A model generated the notes under the pieces. It was not told the origin of the DNA and made no database searches. It was given only the letters and a program-made list of their open reading frames with translations. From Pyrus communis (lineage: Eukaryota > Streptophyta > Magnoliopsida > Rosales > Rosaceae), in NCBI RefSeq assembly GCF_963583255.1, contig NC_084810.1, forward strand, positions 2,678,251-2,742,250: a stretch of DNA of 64,000 nucleotides, written 5' to 3'. How positions within the stretch are numbered: the stretch's first letter is position 1; every line of letters begins with the position of its first letter. Shown one piece after another: positions 59,398 to 64,000 of this stretch. A program made the translations under genes and the position numbers.

Positions 59398-61194
59398 ATG
59401 GAATCGAATTCAAAGCATCAAGGAGTTGATAGGATCAGTAAATTGCCAGATGCGCTTCTTTGTCACATACTTTCATTCGTTCCAACTATATATGCTGTAT
59501 GGACCACTGTTTTGTCTAAACGATGGAAGAACTTATGGATTTCAGTTCCCAATTTGAATTTTGATGAAGACGATTTACCTGAAACTTATAGGGTTGACAA
59601 AAATCGCATTATGAACTTTATTAATCGTACACTTTCCTTTCATGGCTCATCAGACATCCAAAAATTCCTTCTTTGTTGTAGGCGTGAACAGGATTTCAGT
59701 GCTAAGGATTTCTCTCATATTGGTAGATGGATTAGAACTGCCGTTAGGCGTAATGTTGTTGAATTGGATCTTCATCTTACCCTTGATAGTAACACGCCTA
59801 GTCGTGAATTCAAAATCCCTCAAAGTCTTCTCAGGTCTAAAACCCTAGTGGTTTTGACTGTGTATTCAAATTGTATTACCTATGCTCCTACAAAAGGGTG
59901 TTTCCCGAGTCTAAAGGTCCTTTCTATTTCAGTTGTCTGGCCAGACACTGATTCCTTTACTTCCCTGGGAAATTTTTTTTCTTCTTGTCCTATACTTGAA
60001 GAATTGAGTATAGATCTGAGTTTAAGATTTCGTGATGTCTTGAATTTCTATATATCTGCACCTTTATTGAAGACGTTAAGAATTTCTCTGGACCATCCGA
60101 GTTCTCGTCATTGGACCAAGTACTTAATTAATGCCCCAAAGCTGGAAAATCTTTGTCTCAGTGACAATGTTTTGTCAAGTTACTTTCTGAAGAGTTCAGT
60201 GTCTCTTGTCAGAGCTGAAATTGATTTCAAAGACAGATTTCCATGTGACAATGCTAGCTATTCAGATGAAGATGAATTTTGGGGCCTTCCAGATAAACGT
60301 CTTGGATTTTCTAACAGGGCAACTCCATCCCTGGAAAAATTTTCAGATGTAAAATATCTTTCTCTGTCTGGCGTTCCTTCACTGTTGAAGGTAAATATGC
60401 TCCTACTTATTTACAGTTTGTTAGAATTTGATTTGGGATGAAAATATTTAATAAACTTGAATTGTCATAAGAAAGTTCTTACATTTCTTCCCTGATATTC
60501 TAAACTTAATAATCGAGCTGCGAGAGAACATCCATTGAATTCCCCTTATTTTCCTTTCTTACCCCATTAATTGTTATTATTAATTGTTCTCTGATTGAAA
60601 TGGTAAGCAAATGTTCAATTTCTGATTGATCAACATTTTTTTTTAATGAAGGTGCATGATCTTCCTGCTTTTAATAATGTGAGCCAATTGGAACTTACTC
60701 TTTATGATGGTGACTACTGCGAGTTGGTAATTGAGTTGCTCAAGAGATCACCTAAACTGGAATATCTTGCCTTAGGAGATCAAGTAAGATGTATTTCCCC
60801 TTATTCTTCATGATGGTACCAACATGCAGCTTTTAACAATTTTCATTTCATTCGTTCTTAATTTGGTATTACGTGTATATGCAATTGTCAGTATTTCAGC
60901 TGTAGAGAACTATTCTCAGAGCACTCACAAGATCGATGGAATCCACCAGAGCTTGTGCCTGATTGTTTGTTGTCACACCTCAAGACTATCTCCTTGAGAG
61001 GATTTCAAGGAAGCCAGGACGAGATGGAAGTAGCAAAGTATTTGTTAAAGAACAGTGACGTTTTGAAGAAGCTTACTATTTATCCCGGGATGCATATTCC
61101 TAGAGAGCAGTGGTATGAACAAGAGAAGCTGGTATACAAGGAACTTTGTGCGTTTAAATGGGGTTCGAAGACTTGTCGAGTTGAATTTATCTAG
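59398..61194 (+). CDS. F-box/FBD/LRR-repeat protein (intact copy 2)
   Basis: Probable SCF ubiquitin ligase receptor. Three exons: 59398-60390, 60652-60783, 60892-61194; the exon layout is the same as in the copy at 51599. F-box near residues 11-48 (DRISKLPDALLCHILSFVPT, then WTTVLSKRWKNLW), LRR-like segments (VVELDLHLTL, FPSLKVLSISV, CPILEELSIDL, APLLKTLRISL, APKLENLCLSD), a more divergent acidic stretch (CDNASYSDEDEFW), and the FBD end LVPDCLLSHLKTISLRGFQG, DEMEVAKYLLKNSDVLKKLT. The frame is open throughout. A non-coding 5' exon probably ends at about 58996 (cttatcag, then gtaatttcc). Its target is unknown. Confidence 0.9.
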
Positions 61195-62111
61195 GATGCA
61201 GTTTTAAGGATTTTATGTTTGAGAAGTCCACAATTTTAGAACATGTTTATTCTTCGCGGTTAAAATTTAGAATATGTCTATCTTATAAGTTTCGTTGCCG
61301 CTACTGGAATTGCTAACAGAGTTTCTCCAGAGATCAAATTATTGTTGGGAATTTCTAGCAATGTTTATTTTCTTAAATGTTGAGAGATCATTCAGTCTGA
61401 AATGTCTTGTTAGCAAATATAAGTGTGCATTGGTGCATATAAAATTTTAGTAAATACACAATCGCCCGCTTGCGAGAGAGCATACCACTAGATAGTAGTC
61501 CACCAACGTTAAACACGTGGACTATCACGTGACCACACTCCAATACTAAATATTTTTCCAATACTACGGACACTCAGTCAAATCGAGTATAGAGACATCA
61601 AATTGAACTTTCTAACGTTGTGTTTGGATGATTGCAATGCACTCGGAATTTGAACAAAAGCCATAGCACGTGAAACAGTTCGAATATGTAGATTAGCATT
61701 TCATTAAAAGGCTCAAAAGCTGATCAAACGACACAAGCAAGCCCAAAGACCAACATGCTCAAGGGAAAAAACTAGAACTGCAAGCTGGAAACTGAGCAGA
61801 CTAGAAGAAGACAAAATCTGGAGAGGGTAAAGCTGAATTCAAATTCGAATCAATTTCGAGCAAGAGAGAGTAAAACCCTATATTCTCAGCTGGCTATAGA
61901 AAGATGGTGAAACGCTGTCATTCGTGATGCTGAATGGGTTCTCATTTTCTCAGCTTCATCCACCATTTCTCAGGTATTTTTTCTTCATAACTTTGTGCCT
62001 TCCTTGCTATCTGTTTGGTAAATTCAGTCATATATATATATATATAGGGTGGGCCGTACAACTATTCTCATTTTTACCAAAGAATGAGGATCCCTTTGGA
62101 TAAAGGGCATG

Positions 62112-62156
<45 letters not shown>

Positions 62157-62274
62157 ATTTAACCAAGCATTGGGTATATTAATATTCTCCTTTTTTTTAT
62201 GTATTTGAAATGTTACATTAAGAAACTTGCTCAAATAATTTTTTGATAAGCCATCAGGATCAGGGTACTTAGCA
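61195..62274. other. spacer between F-box copies
   Basis: 3' flank of copy 2 and presumed 5' leader exon of the pseudogene (ccaccatttctcag then gtattttttc near 61975). The (TG)n microsatellite lies at 62119-62153. No further gene. Confidence 0.5.
62119..62153. repeat. (TG)17 microsatellite
   Basis: Uninterrupted TG run of about 35 bp. Confidence 0.9.
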
Positions 62275-63867
62275 ATGGGTTCGGAATCGAAGCGTCTACA
62301 GGGAGTTGATAGGATCAGTCAATTGCCAAATCCACTTATTTGCCACATGCTTTCGTTCGTTCTGATATTAGATGCTGTGCAGACTACCATTCTGTCAAGA
62401 AGATGGGAGAACTTATGGATTTCTCCACCCAATCTGGAATTCGATGACGAGTGTTTCCCCTTTTCATGGATTTTTCACAAACATTTTATGCTGTTTGTTG
62501 ATCACGTACTCTCCCTTCATGACTCAACAGACATCCGAAAATTCAGTCTGCATAGGAAAGAATCTATAGAAACAACGATGGAGGAATTCTCCCGTTTTCA
62601 TAATTGGGTTTGCACTACTATTAGACATAATGTTGTTGAACTTGATCTTGATCTTTTGGATAACAATAACAAGAGTTTTGGCTCTTTTGAGTTCCCTGAA
62701 AGCGTCTTCTTATGCAAAACACTGGAAGTTTTAAAGGTGTCGTCAACTTCTATTTTCTGCTTGTCTTCTACTCCTACATCAGGGTGTTTCCCGACTCTCA
62801 TCGAGGTTGAGTATCTTGATGATTCAGTTGAAGAGCTTTTTTCTCGTTGCCCTGTACTTGAAGATTTGAAGATAGATGCAAATTTAATTGTGTAAGACTG
62901 AAGACATTGAACGTATGGTTGAAAGATGAATATATTCCTGTTCAAGAATCGGATGATGAAGATGTTGCTTTTTTTATTAATTCTCCAAATATGGAAAAGT
63001 TAGCAGTCGTGAGTAGTAGATTCTTCTCATGTGTTCATTAGGAGAATGCAAAATCTCTAGCGAAAGCGAAAATTCGTTTGATCACGCATTTCATATTATT
63101 TTCACATGGCTAACCGGGAAACTAGGTTACTAGCGGGAATTTCCAATGTTAAATATCACACTCTTGAAGTTCCAATTTTGAAGGTAACTATGCCCTAGCT
63201 TGTATACATTATTTGCCATTCTTCTTACACGTTTTTTTTGTGAATAGTAATCTTTCTTGCAGGTTTCATATCTGTCTGCTTTTAAAATTTTGGTCAAATT
63301 GGAGCTGGTTCTTCGCCATTGCAATTACTGGGAGTGTCCAACAGAGGCTTAGAAGAATTCACCTATTCTGAAACATTTTGTCTTTCAAAATAATGTAAGA
63401 TATAATTTCACTTGTGCTATATGACTGTAAAATGTGCAGGCTCTTACAGATTCTTATTTTCCGTTCTTTTAAGAAATTGTCAGGGAAACAAATGGTATTA
63501 CGAGGAAGATGAGTGTCAATGGAATTTGGGGAATCCGCCAGACATTGTGCCTTTTTGTTTGTTGTCGCACCTCAAGACCATCTTCATTAGGGATTCAAGG
63601 GTCAGCAAGATGAGATGGAAGTTGCAAAGTATTTGTTGAAGAACGGCGTAGTTTTGGACAAGATGACTACTTCTTCGGGTGATCTGAACTGCACAAAAGA
63701 GGGCTCGATGCTGCCTTCCATTCTTTGTTCATTCTTTTGAGATGTTATTTGATAAGGAATGGAACTGAGAGATCCCGCCCAGATTCCGTCTTCACTGACC
63801 GAGTAGCTGTCAAGAATTTTTAATGGTCGAGAGGGGTTCAATAACTTGTCAAGTTGAATTTACCTAA
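62275..63867 (+). pseudogene. F-box/FBD/LRR-repeat pseudogene (copy 3)
   Basis: Closest to the copy at 51599 (shared ILDAVQTTILSRRW, VLSLHDSTDIRKFS, CKTLEVLKVSSTS). The F-box end is well preserved, but the frame ends at 62893-62895 after ANLIV, where a segment present in copy 1 (the ISAPRLKALR region) has been cut short. Further lesions: stops within 63030-63080, a stop in exon 2 near 63350 (CPTEA then stop) and a single-base deletion in exon 3 within the FBD region (RDSRVSK where copy 1 has REFKGQR). The conserved end TCQVEFT is still legible before 63867. If translated it would give a 206-residue protein with F-box and partial LRR only. Confidence 0.85.
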
Positions 63868-64000
63868 ATGCGGTTTTAGGATTCAAAATCAAAGGGGTTC
63901 GGAGACTTGTCAAAGTTGTAATAGCATCGTCTTCGTAATTAGAAGTTAGAATCTGCATCCGTCTGTCATATGAACTGAACTGCGAACGGAGTTTCTCAAG

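Overview
The window looks like nuclear DNA of a flowering plant. Genes are split by AT-rich GT/AG introns, intergenic DNA is AT-rich with microsatellites, and plant-specific families are present: a callose synthase, a P-type PPR protein, NTMC2T6 proteins, F-box/FBD genes, a BAHD acyltransferase and a plant CACTA element. The tRNA-derived SINE and the small transposon families look like those of Rosaceae (apple/pear type), but that assignment is from memory and only moderately certain.

Layout. 114-9701 (+): 3' part of a callose synthase gene closest to CALS5/GSL2, about 36 exons, 5' end outside the window. 10807-12003 (+): intronless mitochondrial-type PPR gene like Arabidopsis At3g14580. 13089-17174 (-) and 34872-40336 (-): two tandem paralogues of the NTMC2T6 family (N-terminal transmembrane segment, SMP lipid-transfer domain, one C2 domain), each with 12 exons. 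The upstream copy (34872-40336) looks intact. The downstream copy (13089-17174) has lost its C-terminal tail and the ancestral acceptor of its last exon.

The 17.7 kb between the paralogues is mobile-element territory. It holds a PIF/Harbinger-type MITE, a frameshifted BAHD acyltransferase, a SINE, a hAT-type MITE, an apparent old LTR, and a 9,704-bp CACTA (En/Spm) transposon at 23487-33190 inserted in that LTR. The CACTA element has 19-bp inverted ends and a 3-bp GTA target duplication. It carries a nonsense-bearing TNP1/Ptta-type gene, a 33-codon remnant that may be the start of a TNPD transposase gene, and an intact unrecognised ORF of 161 codons with two SUMO-interaction-like motifs.

40337-47826 is gene-poor and rich in small transposons, including a 1.2-kb Mutator-like element with a perfect 9-bp target duplication and long inverted ends. 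47827-49659 (+) is a small membrane protein of the 60S ribosomal L18a-like family. 51599-63867 is an F-box/FBD/LRR cluster on the + strand: two intact genes (51599-53285, 59398-61194) and one pseudogene (62275-63867). Debris among them includes a copied L18a-like last exon, a DUF295 fragment split by a hAT-type MITE, duplicated 3' flanks, MITEs and a GGT-rich minisatellite.

The genes do not form a pathway. The connecting theme is tandem duplication with uneven decay (NTMC2T6 pair, F-box cluster) and repeated transposon insertion. No CRISPR array, rRNA or intact tRNA gene was seen.
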